Shown here: piece by piece, positions 46,741 through 58,015 of the stretch
Layout: every line of letters starts with the position of its first letter
How positions within the stretch are numbered: position 1 is the stretch's first letter
NCBI RefSeq assembly: GCF_040412425.1
Contig: NC_089762.1
Coordinates: 18,762,202 to 18,826,201, forward strand
Direction: 5' to 3'
Source of the DNA: Macrobrachium rosenbergii
Taxonomy: Eukaryota > Arthropoda > Malacostraca > Decapoda > Palaemonidae
DNA: 64,000 bases
Notes under the pieces: generated by a model
Told to the model about the DNA's origin: nothing
Seen by the model: only the letters and a program-made list of their open reading frames with translations
Database searches by the model: none
Translations under genes and position numbers: made by a program

Positions 46741-47787
46741 TAACCCTTGGCTCTAGGAAATTGTTGAGGAGCCTGTAGTGCACAGCAACTTACTGATAAG
46801 AATCTTATGTGAAGATTCTCCACCATTTTAGCCCCTAGCTAGGTGGATTTTGTGCACGTTTAATTAGTTTCATGAAGAACTGGCCTCTCAAAGCTATTTA
46901 CCAAGGGAAGTTTTCCCTGCAAAACAGTTGTAGCCGAGGCTAGAAACATAAATGGATAACTGCCCCTTATTTTATGTTAGCAGTAATAATCTGAAGAACC
47001 AACTAACTTACCTAGGCTAAATTATTGAACAGCAGGAACATTGTCCTTATTCCCCTCCGAATTCAGGAAAAACCCAGAATTTGGAAAATCTGGTGAGTCT
47101 ATTTAGGAAAATTACACCCTACTAAGGAAAACTGCCCACCAGTATTCTCAAACCTGTACAGGTGCATACTTCACCTCTGTCTGGGAACAACACTGAGACA
47201 CTGAAATCTGAACAGGTTGTACCATTTTTTAAAGCCCAAGACCTAGTTTATTTTGATTAGGAGGCCCCCAAAAGTATCAGTACCTTTTGAAGTCATAGAT
47301 ATTCCTTGTCAGACCCTGATGGTGTGAGTCATTCTGTGGACATTAACTCTGCTGGTATCATGATCCGATAGCCATCTAACAAGATTATCTCCATGAATTT
47401 AAACATTGGTCCAAATAACACCATCCCCATTAGAAACAATATGACAGCAATCCCTTCTCAAGAAGCAGCCAGGGTGACCTCTAAGAGCATATGCTGTAAT
47501 CATAAGGATGAAACTTCAGAACTGGATACAAAACCCTGTTGCTTGAGTGTACAGAATAAGGAATCACCACCTTGCCTGCAGAGGAAAAAATTTGCATCTT
47601 AATTTTTTCTCTCTCCTTTTATGATGCTTTTTATATTATGGATTGTAGCAAATCTCAAGGTTTCCACACCGGTTTCATTTGTTCATTAGTGCATTGCATT
47701 AATTGTATTATTAGAGTATTTTAGAGTGGAGGGTTTAATTTTGTTTAATCTCAGTGGCTTTTTTTTTGTATCAGAGGATGGTTGGTG
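46741..47787. other. Downstream of BEL/Pao relic, no clear gene
   Basis: It may include eroded BEL/Pao integrase-linker sequence, but no diagnostic motif is legible. It ends at the TTCT target site of the Ty3-like element. Confidence 0.35.
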
Positions 47788-47791
47788 TTCT

Positions 47792-48214
47792 TGTAAAGTC
47801 ACCAAATCGGCGCCAGGATAGTGTTTCGGCGGCGCCATTAATTAAGTCTCCGCTGAGCTTGTTTTCTTTGGTGACTTCCCGTTTTCTTCAAGCTCAATTA
47901 GTCACGCCTAAAACGTGCCAGGTCACGCATTTTAATCATTTTTACTTTATGGTATTTATACGAATGTCACACATTGTGTATCACATGTTTCTTCATTCAC
48001 AGGCATCAAGACTGTATCTATGTTGTAGCTCTGTATGTTTTGTATTGTAATTTGTACTCGTTCACTGCATATTATTGTTTATTGTTTCGACCTCAGGTCA
48101 CAGTCAATTCCATTGTCTCTCACGGCCCGGCGTCAGTCGGCCGCAATATAAGCTGCCTGGATCTGTAATAAAGTAGCAGTAACTTTTACCTGCTCGTTTC
48201 TTTGACACCTTACA
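47792..48214 (+). repeat. 5' LTR
   Basis: It begins TGTAAAGTCACC and ends GACACCTTACA. It contains a TATAAG near 48149, an AATAAA at 48168-48173 and a GC-rich GGCGCC inverted pair near its start. These are plausible promoter and polyadenylation signals of the element. Confidence 0.9.
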
Positions 48215-48240
48215 GTGGTGACCCCCGGAGTATCCCGGAG
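48215..48240 (+). other. Primer-binding-site-like sequence
   Basis: GTGGTGACCCCCGGAGT directly follows the 5' LTR, as expected for a tRNA primer site of the 'TGGTGACCCC' type seen in arthropod Ty3 elements. The tRNA is not identified. Confidence 0.6.
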
Positions 48241-48449
48241 CCATTAGCGGACTCACACGGCGACTCAGTCTTGGCTCCAGGATTTCTCCAAAACGCTCTT
48301 AGCGGCCTAAACACGGCGCTGTAACCAGCGTTTGAGCGTGCTGACTCTCGTCGGCGTACCCCACCAGCGTCACTAGCGGAACCACACGGCGCACGAAAGT
48401 GCGTACTGACGCGAGTACCCCACTCCAGTAAGGGGTCAAAGGAGCGAGC

Positions 48450-49375
48450 ATGGACGCGGATATCCCCTCCTTCATGCAGTTAACCGCGGACTCCGAGGTT
48501 TACCTACCTCCCATCACAGCCGCGCCCGCCCCGCGCCGAGGCCCTCCCGCACCTCCACACCAGCGCCCGAACACACGACGGCCGGGCAACACAATCGCGG
48601 GCCGCCCTCACCGTAAAGCTGCCGCCGTTTACGCAGGGGAACCCATCGATGTGGCTGCGCAGGGTGGAGAGCCACTTCAGAATCGCGGACCTCACGGACG
48701 AAATCCTACAGGCCGACACAGTGCTCAACGCCCTTCCGGAGGACGTGTACAGAAAACTCATCTCACGAGTACCGAAACACACATCCTCACATACAGCACC
48801 ACAAAAAGTTCCTCCTCGAAGCTTGCTCCTGCCCATCGCCGAGCGGGCCGCCCGTGCTATCGACCTTGCCAATAATCCACGCCACGACCTCAATCCAAGA
48901 GACGCTTGGGGCATGGTCGTAGATCTCCTGTCAATACCAGTCTTGGGTGGCACAAACAAGCGGCAGGAGATAAGCTTCATACGGAAATCTTCCTTCGCCA
49001 ACTCCTCCCGAAGTACGCAACCAGATCGCTCACCCCTACACCATGCCTGTCGAGGACCTCATAGAGGCGGCACAACACCTCACAGACTCCGTCAAAGGCT
49101 TCACAGCGGCTAAAACCGGCCACACAGCCGGTCAGCTCCGTCCAGCCTGAAGAGGACGAGAGCAGCCCGTCAACGCCATCGCCAACAGACGTCCACGAAC
49201 CACAGCAGACGGAGGTCCCCGGCTTCTGTCACTACCACAAGTGGTTCGGAAAGGACGCCCGAAACTGCCTGCCGCCCTGCTCGTTCAACCGTTCAAAAAC
49301 GGGGGTGGCGGCGGCCAGCAGGACAGGCCGCCATGGCAGCCGAAGAACCCAGGGCCTCAAAAACAGTAGGTTTTT
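48450..49375 (+). pseudogene. Ty3-like gag (frameshifted)
   Basis: The start at 48450 (MDADIPSFMQLTADSEVYLP) precedes a Pro-rich stretch. A frameshift around 48610-48650 leads to the capsid-like segment: PSMWLRRVESHFRIADLTD then LPEDVYRKLISRV, the 'P-x-x-WxxRxExxF' signature of Ty3 capsids. After more frameshifts near 48780 and 48970, pieces of the C-terminal capsid (VEDLIEAAQHLTD) and a Cys/His segment at 49227-49280 (CHYHKWFGKDARNCLPPC), typical of these gag proteins just before protease, are seen. It is not translatable as one protein. Given near-identical LTRs, damage in gag is notable. Confidence 0.75.
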
Positions 49376-49795
49376 TACGTCCGCGACACCGTCTCTGGCA
49401 GGATGATGCTGGTCGACACAGGAGCCTTTAAGTCGGTCTTCCCAGCATCCAGAGAGGACCGCAACCAGACACCAGACCCGGCCGCTTTCCTGACGGCCGC
49501 CAACGGAACCCCATCCTCTCCTCACGGCACCAGGCTCCTGTCGATCTCCATCCTTGGCCAGAGTTACTCCTGGGACTTCATCGTCGCGGACGTAGGAACC
49601 CCACTCCTGGGGGCCGATTTTCTGGCGCACTTCGGCCTGCTAGTCGACGTGGGGCGCAAGCGCCTCCTCGATACCGACTCCTGCCGGTCTCTCCCGTTAA
49701 CGGCGGGACCCAGACCCACCATCAGCGCGTCGCCCCACCAGTATGCACACCTTCTGTCGGAGTTCCCTGAGGTGTTTAAGCCCGAGCTTCGTATT
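49376..49795 (+). pseudogene. Ty3-like protease, pol truncated before reverse transcriptase
   Basis: The frame reads VFYVRDTVSGRMMLVDTGAF with the retropepsin catalytic motif D-T-G-A (codons from 49414), then SISILGQSYSWDFIVADV and GTPLLGADFLAHFGLLVD, the flap-side and C-terminal strands. It continues to YAHLLSEFPEVFKPELR, the linker that in intact elements leads into reverse transcriptase, and is cut there by the 3' LTR. An in-frame TAG precedes it at about 49368. No polypurine tract separates pol from the 3' LTR. Confidence 0.85.
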
Positions 49796-50218
49796 TGTAA
49801 AGTCACCAAATCGGCGCCAGGATAGTGTTTCGGCGGCGCCATTAATTAAGTCTCCGCTGAGCTTGTTTTCTTTGGTGACTTCCCGTTTTTTTCAAGCTCA
49901 ATTAGTCACACCTAAAACGTGCCAGGTCACGCATTTTAATCATTTTTACTTTATGGTATTTATACGAATGTCACACATTGTGTATCACATGTTTCTTCAT
50001 TCACAGGCATCAAGACTGTATCTATGTTGTAGCTCTGTATGTTTTGTATTGTAATTTGTACTCGTTCACTGCATATTATTGTTTATTGTTTCGACCTCAG
50101 GTCACAGTCAATTCCATTGTCTCTCACGGCCCGGCGTCAGTCGGCCGCAATATAAGCTGCCTGGATCTGTAATAAAGTAGCAGTAACTTTTACCTGCTCG
50201 TTTCTTTGACACCTTACA
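49796..50218 (+). repeat. 3' LTR
   Basis: 423 bp, identical to the 5' LTR except for C to T in 'cccgtttt(c/t)ttc' and G to A in 'cac(g/a)cctaaa'. Confidence 0.92.
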
Positions 50219-50769
50219 TTCTTTTTATAACTTCCAGAAATGGTACTTAGTTGGAACTTGTTTTTTAATTGGGAGATTTATTATTAAAGGATAGCCACAT
50301 AGGTTTAGTTCTCAAGACCAGGCTATAAATAAAAACAAAGTCAGGATGGAGTATGGATGGTAGGTTAATCTAACTTTAAGCATTAGTGTACAGAGCAAAG
50401 GAAGGTTCTCTGGTAACACTGGGCCCCCTCAGGGCTCCCATTTACATACGTCTTATTTGGTCCTTTGATTTCTCTTAGCTTTGAGTCATCCACAGTGGGC
50501 TGAAGTTAAACCATGTACGTGTTAATCTTCTCTGCTTTTTTTCTCAAAGTTTTAAACCACACATCCCAAGCTTTAGTACAGGAATGGGACTAACTCTAGA
50601 ATCCTTTGATGACAGTGGACAGATCCCCAACCTGCCAATCTCCACCAGCCCTCTTATGATCCTAATCATAGTTGCTGACCAGCCACTGTATGCCTTTGTA
50701 ATGTTAATTCAGTGTCATTAGACTGAGTATGGAGACTAGTATGTTAGTATGTTTGGGGATTTCACAGAG

Positions 50770-52450
50770 ATGGCTACACTGAGGTCACTAAGAATGCTAC
50801 TGTTGCACTTGATACTACTGCACATGGACTTCCCTATCAGTACCTGGAAGGTATAGTAGGACTATGCTGATGAATCGGAAAGGTCAAGTTTGATCTTCAA
50901 AGACTGGTGTAAACATGCGAGGCTTGACACTTGACAGTTCCAATTTTGGAACCTTGCACTGGATGTGGAGCTTACCAGCATGTTGATCCATTCATCCAAG
51001 GAAGGCAATTTCAAACTCTTACTTTAGCACTCTTAGAGCTGATCCTCTGCCTTCTATGTGAACGATATTAAGTATGCCCAATGACTTCCTTCTAGGTATT
51101 ACCGTTAGAGCCAGGGCATTCTAGAAGGGGAACTTTGTTGTCCACATAACTGATAAAAAACTTTATGAAACTGATATCGAACAAACCCATTAACAAAATA
51201 CATAGATTAAAAGCTGATGGAGAAGCAATTGACTGAGGATCCAGCAGCACTTTGTAGGTGAAGGATGGCCAGACCTGAAGCAAACTGTCCTGTTACTGCA
51301 TAAGAAACCGCATCAGATGCAAAAAAAATGTAGCCACCGCCAACGGTCATCATGAGTAGACCCGTGTGAACAGATTTCTTTTTAAAAAAGTGGAAGCACG
51401 TGCCAAGGTGCTTTTCCATGAAGATTCATGTGACCCTCTGGCATTAGAGAGATTTTTGTTGATTCAGTTCTTGCTAAAATGGTTAGTACACACCATGGTA
51501 GAAGAAAAGAGCAATTTCAGTCACTTTTGGATGGAATAAAGAATTTAAGTAAATGTCTTTTCTGACCGTCAATCAAGAAATACAGATTCTTCTTGAAACA
51601 TGACAATCACCGTTAATGCTTTCAAAGAAAAGGTCTTGAAAGTTGATGACCAGCTGTTCTATTAACTCTTAATCTCCAGGTAGAACAGACAGTGCTTCTT
51701 ACAAGAATCCTTCAAGCATCAGTACCAGTTGGCTTCTGCTTCTTTCATTAGTAACTGCAATATTTAGAAATGTCAGAAGTCACTGCCGACTGAAATTCTT
51801 CCATCACAAGTGAATGCTACAAAGAGGAAATCACATGGAGAAGCTGTCATCACAGATGGCTCAACACTGATCAGTGCCCTGCCTTCTTACACCTCAACAA
51901 ATTCTTATGCCCTTGCCAAAGTAGACATTATGCAGAAGTAGAACTGCAGTACTAAGTATAATAGAATGGATGTAGTGTTTGATGTGTACAGACAATCAAG
52001 TGTGAAGCCTGAAACTAGGGCAAAACAAGGACAAGGGATCAAGAGAAGAGTTTCAGGAACAGAAAGGGTCAAAATGTCGGTTAAATGACAAAAACAAGAC
52101 AGAAGTATTTAATGTTTTCTCTGAGAAAATGTATGGAGCACAGCGGCAAGCATTCTGGTTATGACAAAGGGAGGGGATGCCTTCAGCAACACAAAAAAGT
52201 CGCTAGCTGTTGCTCCATGTTGTCATGAGGCTGCAGACACAGGAAAATTTGGGCTTGCTAAGTATGCAGCAATGGAAGCTAAGTCACTCATCATCAAAGG
52301 CAATGACACTGCCGTGGTTGTCGTAACAGTCTCTGTACTACCATCACTACAGGAACTTGGTCTTGGTAACACGTAGGTTGCCTTTGGCCAAAGAGCCAGT
52401 TATCATTGTATTTCATTAAATGACGTAGTTTTTGTGATAAGCCCTAAGAT
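50770..52450 (+). pseudogene. Decayed multicopy ORF family (EADTR-type), probably transposon-derived
   Basis: Broken frames in order. Around 50940-51030 comes FQFWNLALDVELTSML-like followed by SKEGNFKLLL. From about 51990 comes DVVFDVYRQSSVKPETRAKQ and GQGIKRRV. At 52161-52376 comes VAPCCHEAADTGKFGL, then SLIIKGNDTAVVVVTVSVLP and SLQELGLGNTWVAFGQ-like sequence. I recognise this succession from numerous unnamed proteins in arthropods and other invertebrates, with consensus 'PCSHEEADTRIFxHA...KASDTDVxVxAIS'. The alternating acidic motifs suggest a nuclease or transposase fold, but its function is unknown to me. In this copy the usual E-E-A-D-T-R motif has become E-A-A-D-T-G, and many stops are present. 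Confidence 0.55.
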
Positions 52451-53330
52451 ATAATTAAATTTTAAAGAAGTCACAATAAGATCAAATATAATCGCCAAAA
52501 ACAAACTTTTTGTGCCAGTCTTATGAGAGTTAAGAATGTCAACCCTGTGGTCTGGTTAAACTATTTACTTGCAATAATAATAATCATAGGGTTGAACCTG
52601 TTGTCAGGAGGACGTAAATATGTGGTCTGTGGCGATCATGTGGAAAATGCTGGCAGCGATGCCATACACGTAGTTTAAAAACCAAAATCCTTAATTTTTC
52701 TTAATATTAAACATATATTGAAAAGTTTGCGAAAGAGACCCCTGCGCTAACAAAATGAGACGTGTAACAAGGATAACAAAATAATGCAGTGAGGTGATAC
52801 AACACTTTTGAATTGATTTGCCTTCCTATACGAATGCAAGTCTTATTTGGCGGATAGATCAGTCATAATCTTAAATGTGGAAACAAAACTAAAGCATTCG
52901 AGTATATCAATTTATAGTCCGTGACAGGTAGCAGACCCGCTAATCACTAAATGCTATCTGATATTTTATTTATAATGCTCATGCGTCATTTTTACTCAAA
53001 TAAAAAAAAAACACGGCTAAAAGGAATTTCATGGAAAAATTCTTCCTGATAAGAATCTCGAAAACACCAGCAGTTTTTCGTAACGCGAATCGTATAGTAT
53101 AATGACAAGAAGGCAGGAAATTACTGTTAACGTTCCCGTTTTGTAAACAAAAACTAGGATTTGAGAGCTGATCAAAGATCGTCGTCAATGAAAGCTCTAT
53201 GCAGTGACGGAAAAATACAAAGCTCATTTATGAAACATTAATGCAAATCGCATCCCAAAGCAATTAAACCTCCTCTGAACTCTAGTGTGTGACTACGTCT
53301 GAGCATGTGGAATTCAAATATTGTTATGGA
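52451..53330. other. No gene recognised
   Basis: AT-rich DNA without coding or repeat structure that I can support. Confidence 0.55.
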
Positions 53331-53356
53331 AATGAGAGGGAGAGAGAGAGAGAGAG
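53331..53356. repeat. Short (GA)n microsatellite
   Basis: About 10 GA units. Confidence 0.9.
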
Positions 53357-53615
53357 GTGGGGGCTAGGGCCGGAGGACAATTCCAGCGCTCCTATCCAAC
53401 CTTTAACCCTCAAAATGAGACGAAGGAACCACATTCGAAAACCAAGATGGCGGCAGCATCAAAGGATAAAGTAAGTCATTTGCATAGGTTCTGGGATGCA
53501 TTTCAAACGGTTGTGGGGAGCGTGTTTATGCAATTGTGTGCTTATATCAGTGTGCATCGGGGTAAGAACTGGGCTTAATGTTGTGTATGTTACTTCGTTT
53601 CAATTGCAATCAGTG

Positions 53616-53617
<2 letters not shown>

Positions 53618-53706
<89 letters not shown>

Positions 53707-53720
53707 GTGTGTGTGTGTTT
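53618..53720. repeat. (AT)n microsatellite followed by (GT)n
   Basis: About 43 AT units, then six GT units. Confidence 0.97.
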
Positions 53721-53744
53721 GTGAGTGTAAGAAACACAGCAGTT

Positions 53745-54345
53745 ATCGCTGATTCAAAGGTGAACCCCATGTGCAGAAAACTTGCACATTCAGGCTTTCC
53801 TTTCCAATACCTCCTTCTCACCATTAATCCAGCCCTTTCTGAACACTTCTAAATTATACACATACTCTTTTCACTAACCTATCCTTGTTTATTCTTTCCT
53901 CGTGACAGGACCATCTACAAGAATTGTGATCCATCCTTTCATTTGTGCTAGCCCTTTAAATGCTTTACATACTGTATATCTACAGCCCTCACCCTTCCAC
54001 TTCTTGCACTACATATGATACATGAATAATTGACAGCTTCCACCTTTTTTCTGTCATTCACGCCCAACATCCACACTTCAGATCTATTAAAGTGAGTTGG
54101 CTGAACAGGCCATCATACATTGCAACCTTGACTTCCTTAGACAACTGAAGTTTCTGCGACGTTCCTCCCATACACATGTAAGACTCAACTGCTTCCATTC
54201 TACTGCCACTCATATCAATACTTATTGCTCCATCTTCCTGATTTCCTTTTACCTTCATAACCTCACTCTAGGTGACATTTACTCTCAGGTTCTCCTGCAG
54301 ACACTTTCAAATTTTTTACTAGTTTCTGCAGTCTCTTACATCATC
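53745..54345 (-). pseudogene. RTE-type reverse transcriptase C-terminal fragment (decayed, antisense)
   Basis: On the minus strand, from 54258 downward: GNQEDGAISIDMSGSRMEAV then ESYMCMGG, the 'mxvngxxlexVexfKYLG' motif after the RT core. KLQLSKEVKVAMYDG follows ('vsrevKxalyxgvv') and then SVQKGLD and related pieces of the 'GRGRPRxxWxDGV' end. There is an internal deletion around 54170, where the family would have the long KYLG-to-SKE linker, and several stops downstream. The element class is well supported by motif order. Confidence 0.6.
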
Positions 54346-55463
54346 TCCAGCCTGTGGCATATCATCATATCCAATGTATGCAGGGTAGCAATAATAATTG
54401 CAATACAGCAAAGGTGTGTCTTCATCCAACCCAGTATAGTAGTTACCCTTGTGATGAGGAATATCACTGCACCTAGAAGACGCAAGGACTCTGGAACCAA
54501 TGTAGTTCACACGTTTAAATATTCAGAAGAGGCATACAGTTTAAACTACGTTGGCTCACGATAGCATCCCTGTGGAGCTGACTTCAAACCCCGCGCAACA
54601 ACAGGGCCATTTTGTGGACGTACATGACAAAAAAAAAAAAAAATCAATTTCCTTATTAGAGAAACTGAAACTACTCTTCAAAAGGATAAGTGTGGGTGAT
54701 TGGTGACTGTTACAGCAGTTAGCATCACATAGCAATGTGGGTTAAATATTCAAGTATCCTCAGACTGAGAAGGCCTTCAGGACGCTCACTGGAAAAGCAG
54801 GTGCTGGGCTTGTTAACCTTTGTGGCTGGTTGTCTAGATCCAAGCCGCAACAAAGTCTCTCTTCTTTGTATCTTGCCCAGATCTGTCTCCATTTTGTTTG
54901 TTTATTCATTGCGCTTCTTTTGTTTTATTCATTTTTGTTGTACAGTTCCACTACTGTTATATAAGCATTGTTGTTGTTTCTTTGTATAATTACCATTGCC
55001 CTGAAGACAACTGTGATTTAATAGCATAAACAGCTTTCTGCGTAATTATAAATAACTTGAAGAAGTGTTGTCACAGATTAAAGGGCGCCGCAAATGCATC
55101 AACGTTTATTGATACGTGACTGAGAGAAAGGCTGTGCCCAAAGCACACTCATGTTCTAAACTTTGTGTTCAGTTAAAATGAAGATGGATTGATTTTGACT
55201 TCAGGTACGGAACGTGAGTTCGACAGGTGTAATTACAGCAGAGTCAGTATCATCTCACATGATTCTTAACAGCTGACTGGATAAAGCCATCGTCACCCAT
55301 CTTCAACCCAAAGCGTCATAGGTCCGAATATGGCCAGGGTAGATGCACAAATTATATTTGGTTGGTTTGGGTACTACTCCCAAGATAACGAGAATTTGAT
55401 ATCAATTTTTTTACACTTAACATTTAAACCATATAAGCGTGTGTATGATAAGTGACAATTTGT
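54346..55463. other. No gene recognised
   Basis: Short frames only. The stretch near 54500-54620 may still belong to an eroded retroelement. Confidence 0.5.
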
Positions 55464-55479
55464 CACACACACACACATG

Positions 55480-55563
<84 letters not shown>

Positions 55564-55570
55564 ATATAAT
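55464..55570. repeat. (AC)n then (AT)n microsatellite
   Basis: Seven AC units followed by about 43 AT units. Confidence 0.97.
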
Positions 55571-55924
55571 TAGTGTAAAATATCTGTCAGCAGAACAAAC
55601 GATGTGTATTTATTTATGCTCTTAGGAATAACACATTGAATATATTTCAGGATCATAGCACATTGTTGTATCAGAGTTATAATGGAGGTAGACTTTCAAC
55701 AATTCTTTCCTCGAGTTGTTGAATTCTCTTTTACATTCTTTTCTCAGTTTGAACGAAGGCATTATTTTACGAAATGAACATCTATGAAATCACTATTTTT
55801 AACGAAACTTTCAAAGTCGCACGACTGTAGAGGAATCGGTTTGTACATGAAAAAGGTTTCATTCACTTATGATGAAACAGTCACCATCACCATCATCACT
55901 CGCACTATTATATTTTCCCCAAAT

Positions 55925-56150
55925 CCCGTAGGAGGATAGTGTCGTCAGTACACTTCCCGTCGTGTACTGTGGGCATTACAGAGGGTTATCTGCTGCGTCC
56001 TCTCGGCCTCTAGCTGCACTCACTTTTTATAAGTCTTTTACTTTACCTCCATTCCGCTTCCTTCCACCTCAGTAACTACTGTTCCTTGTGCAACTGTGAG
56101 GTTTTATCCCACTCCCACTTTTGCTCGGCATTACAACTAGCATGGAGAAA
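55925..56150. repeat. Decapod short retroposon-like repeat, copy 2
   Basis: 'GTACTGTGGGCATTACAGAG', 'ctgcgtcctctcggcctctagctgcac' and 'tgcaactgtgaggtttt' align in order with the copy at 21370-21660. Confidence 0.6.
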
Positions 56151-56894
56151 TGTTTCCTGGGCACCTTTTCTCTAAGTCGCGAAGGGAAAAAGATTTCCTC
56201 ACTTGAAAATAGTCGAGGAAAAAAATAATTAATGTTCCTCTAATATTACGCAATGTAATTATGCAACATTTTGTCGTTGGCTTAGTAGCCGCATAATGAA
56301 TCTGCTTGGCTTACTTCATTAACCTTCTGAATAGTTTTCTTTCTCAAGAGCACAAATGTTGGTCATTGTAAGCTGAGTTCATTATAATTATTTATAACAA
56401 TGTTATGCAAATAAATGTACCGTAAACGATATACATTACCTTAATATGTCGGCCAGATGAACACTCTAAAGGTAGGATATTAGATATGATGATATACACA
56501 ACGCGATGATGCGCCATTTTGTATATACAGACAATTCCTCGTACAAGTGTGTGTTCCAGGCGGATACTTGGTCGTTTTCTAAGTTTTGGAACTGCAACTT
56601 CAGCCTCTCTCATAACATATGGTACAAGAATTCCTTTTCAAATTTACTTTGTGTTATCCTTGTAATTATGCCCAAATGCTATGCTTTGCTTGTCTACATC
56701 TCATTTTATTTATCAGAACACTTTTCTGAAAGCTCGTATGCCATCAAGATTCTTATGATCCTTCAGACAAGGAAGTTTGACATCAATTGGAATGAAAGTT
56801 AGCCCTTGACAAGCGATTGAGAATTTTGGTACAGAAAATTCACCGCACTGAACCGTTTTGAGTATCTAATGTAAAAAACGAACATTTTACAAAT

Positions 56895-56895
56895 C

Positions 56896-56982
<87 letters not shown>

Positions 56983-56996
56983 CAGTATATATATAA
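56895..56996. repeat. (AT)n microsatellite
   Basis: About 48 AT units with a few interruptions. Confidence 0.97.
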
Positions 56997-58015
56997 ACAT
57001 ACCTGCGTGTGCAGGACTAAAATCCTTGGGGTGGGGATCTAACAGTGATCAATTACGTAACTGTTAGAGGAAGTTTTTACCAAGGTTTTTAAAATGATCA
57101 TGGGCCTGCATGTCTTGAAAAGCATGTAATTGTTTTCAAACAATAATAATGACAGTATTACTTGGTTTTGTGGAGAAATATGTATGATATAGAGAAAGCC
57201 CTAATAATTTGAAACAAGACATGCATACCAGTAACTAAATATAAGATAACAAAATGGACAATTTTAAGATCTTGTAATTGTTGTTGGCATTGCAGTGCTT
57301 CGTGGTTGTTTTACCATTTAATTATTTTCAAAAATATATTCGTACGAGTATACATCACATATATTATATGATAATAGTAGCATTCATTCAATTCAGACTA
57401 TTATATGGTTAAAGCGCGAGTACGGGACTTTAAATATTAGAGATCAGTGCAGTAAACTCAAATCTTTCGTTGTTTGATTTGTGCGCGAAGCAAAGGTTAT
57501 AGTCGGCGACTGGTGATTGGACACCGTGTACCTCCTCCGCCAATCAAGAGTTTCGATATATCTCGCTTTGCCACCAGCATCCAATGGCGGCAGTAACCCA
57601 GAACTCCTCTTATTTGAAACTTTTTTTCTTTTTTCCTGTCGTATTTTCATATATTGTTTCTTCCGATTTGAATGTATTTCATGGGCATGTTTTCTCTTTA
57701 TGTAAAACTAATAAAAGGCAGGTAGACAGTCGGGAATTAGAAGTTACTTAAGTTTCATCGAAATGGTATTCCTACTTGGCAACTCCTCTATGAGAGAGAC
57801 CTAGCGAAAACAACAAGTCAGTAGGATTCCAGTTGTGGAAGAAGAAAGATATGTGTCGTTGTGTCCCTGTCGCGTGTGTGGTACTATCGAATATTTGATG
57901 ATGAATGAGTTATTCTATATGATCGAATGATTTAACGAAAGCAGAATTGTGTTTGACGATTAAGGAAAACGGAAGCGTGTGAAAAACGTGGAATATTGGA
58001 GTTTGAATACACAGC
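56997..58015 (+). promoter_or_regulatory. 5' flank and probable 5' untranslated region of the Frizzled gene
   Basis: No coding frame. GC content and CpG frequency rise from about 57480. The ATG at 58016 has A at -3 and G at +4, a favourable context. No TATA box or initiator can be placed with confidence, and an upstream non-coding exon cannot be excluded. Confidence 0.45.

Larger units (their letters stand above)
47788..50222 (+). mobile_element. Ty3-like LTR retrotransposon, young, internally deleted
   Basis: Two 423-bp LTRs (47792-48214 and 49796-50218), both TGT...ACA, differ at two positions. A 4-bp duplication TTCT flanks them (47788-47791 and 50219-50222). The internal part is only 1.58 kb, keeps gag and protease and lacks reverse transcriptase, RNase H and integrase. 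It is markedly GC-richer than its surroundings. Confidence 0.92.

Noticed and set aside
48504..49842. Minus-strand ORFs within the Ty3-like element
   Set aside because: GC-rich antisense frames of gag and protease with no similarity of their own.
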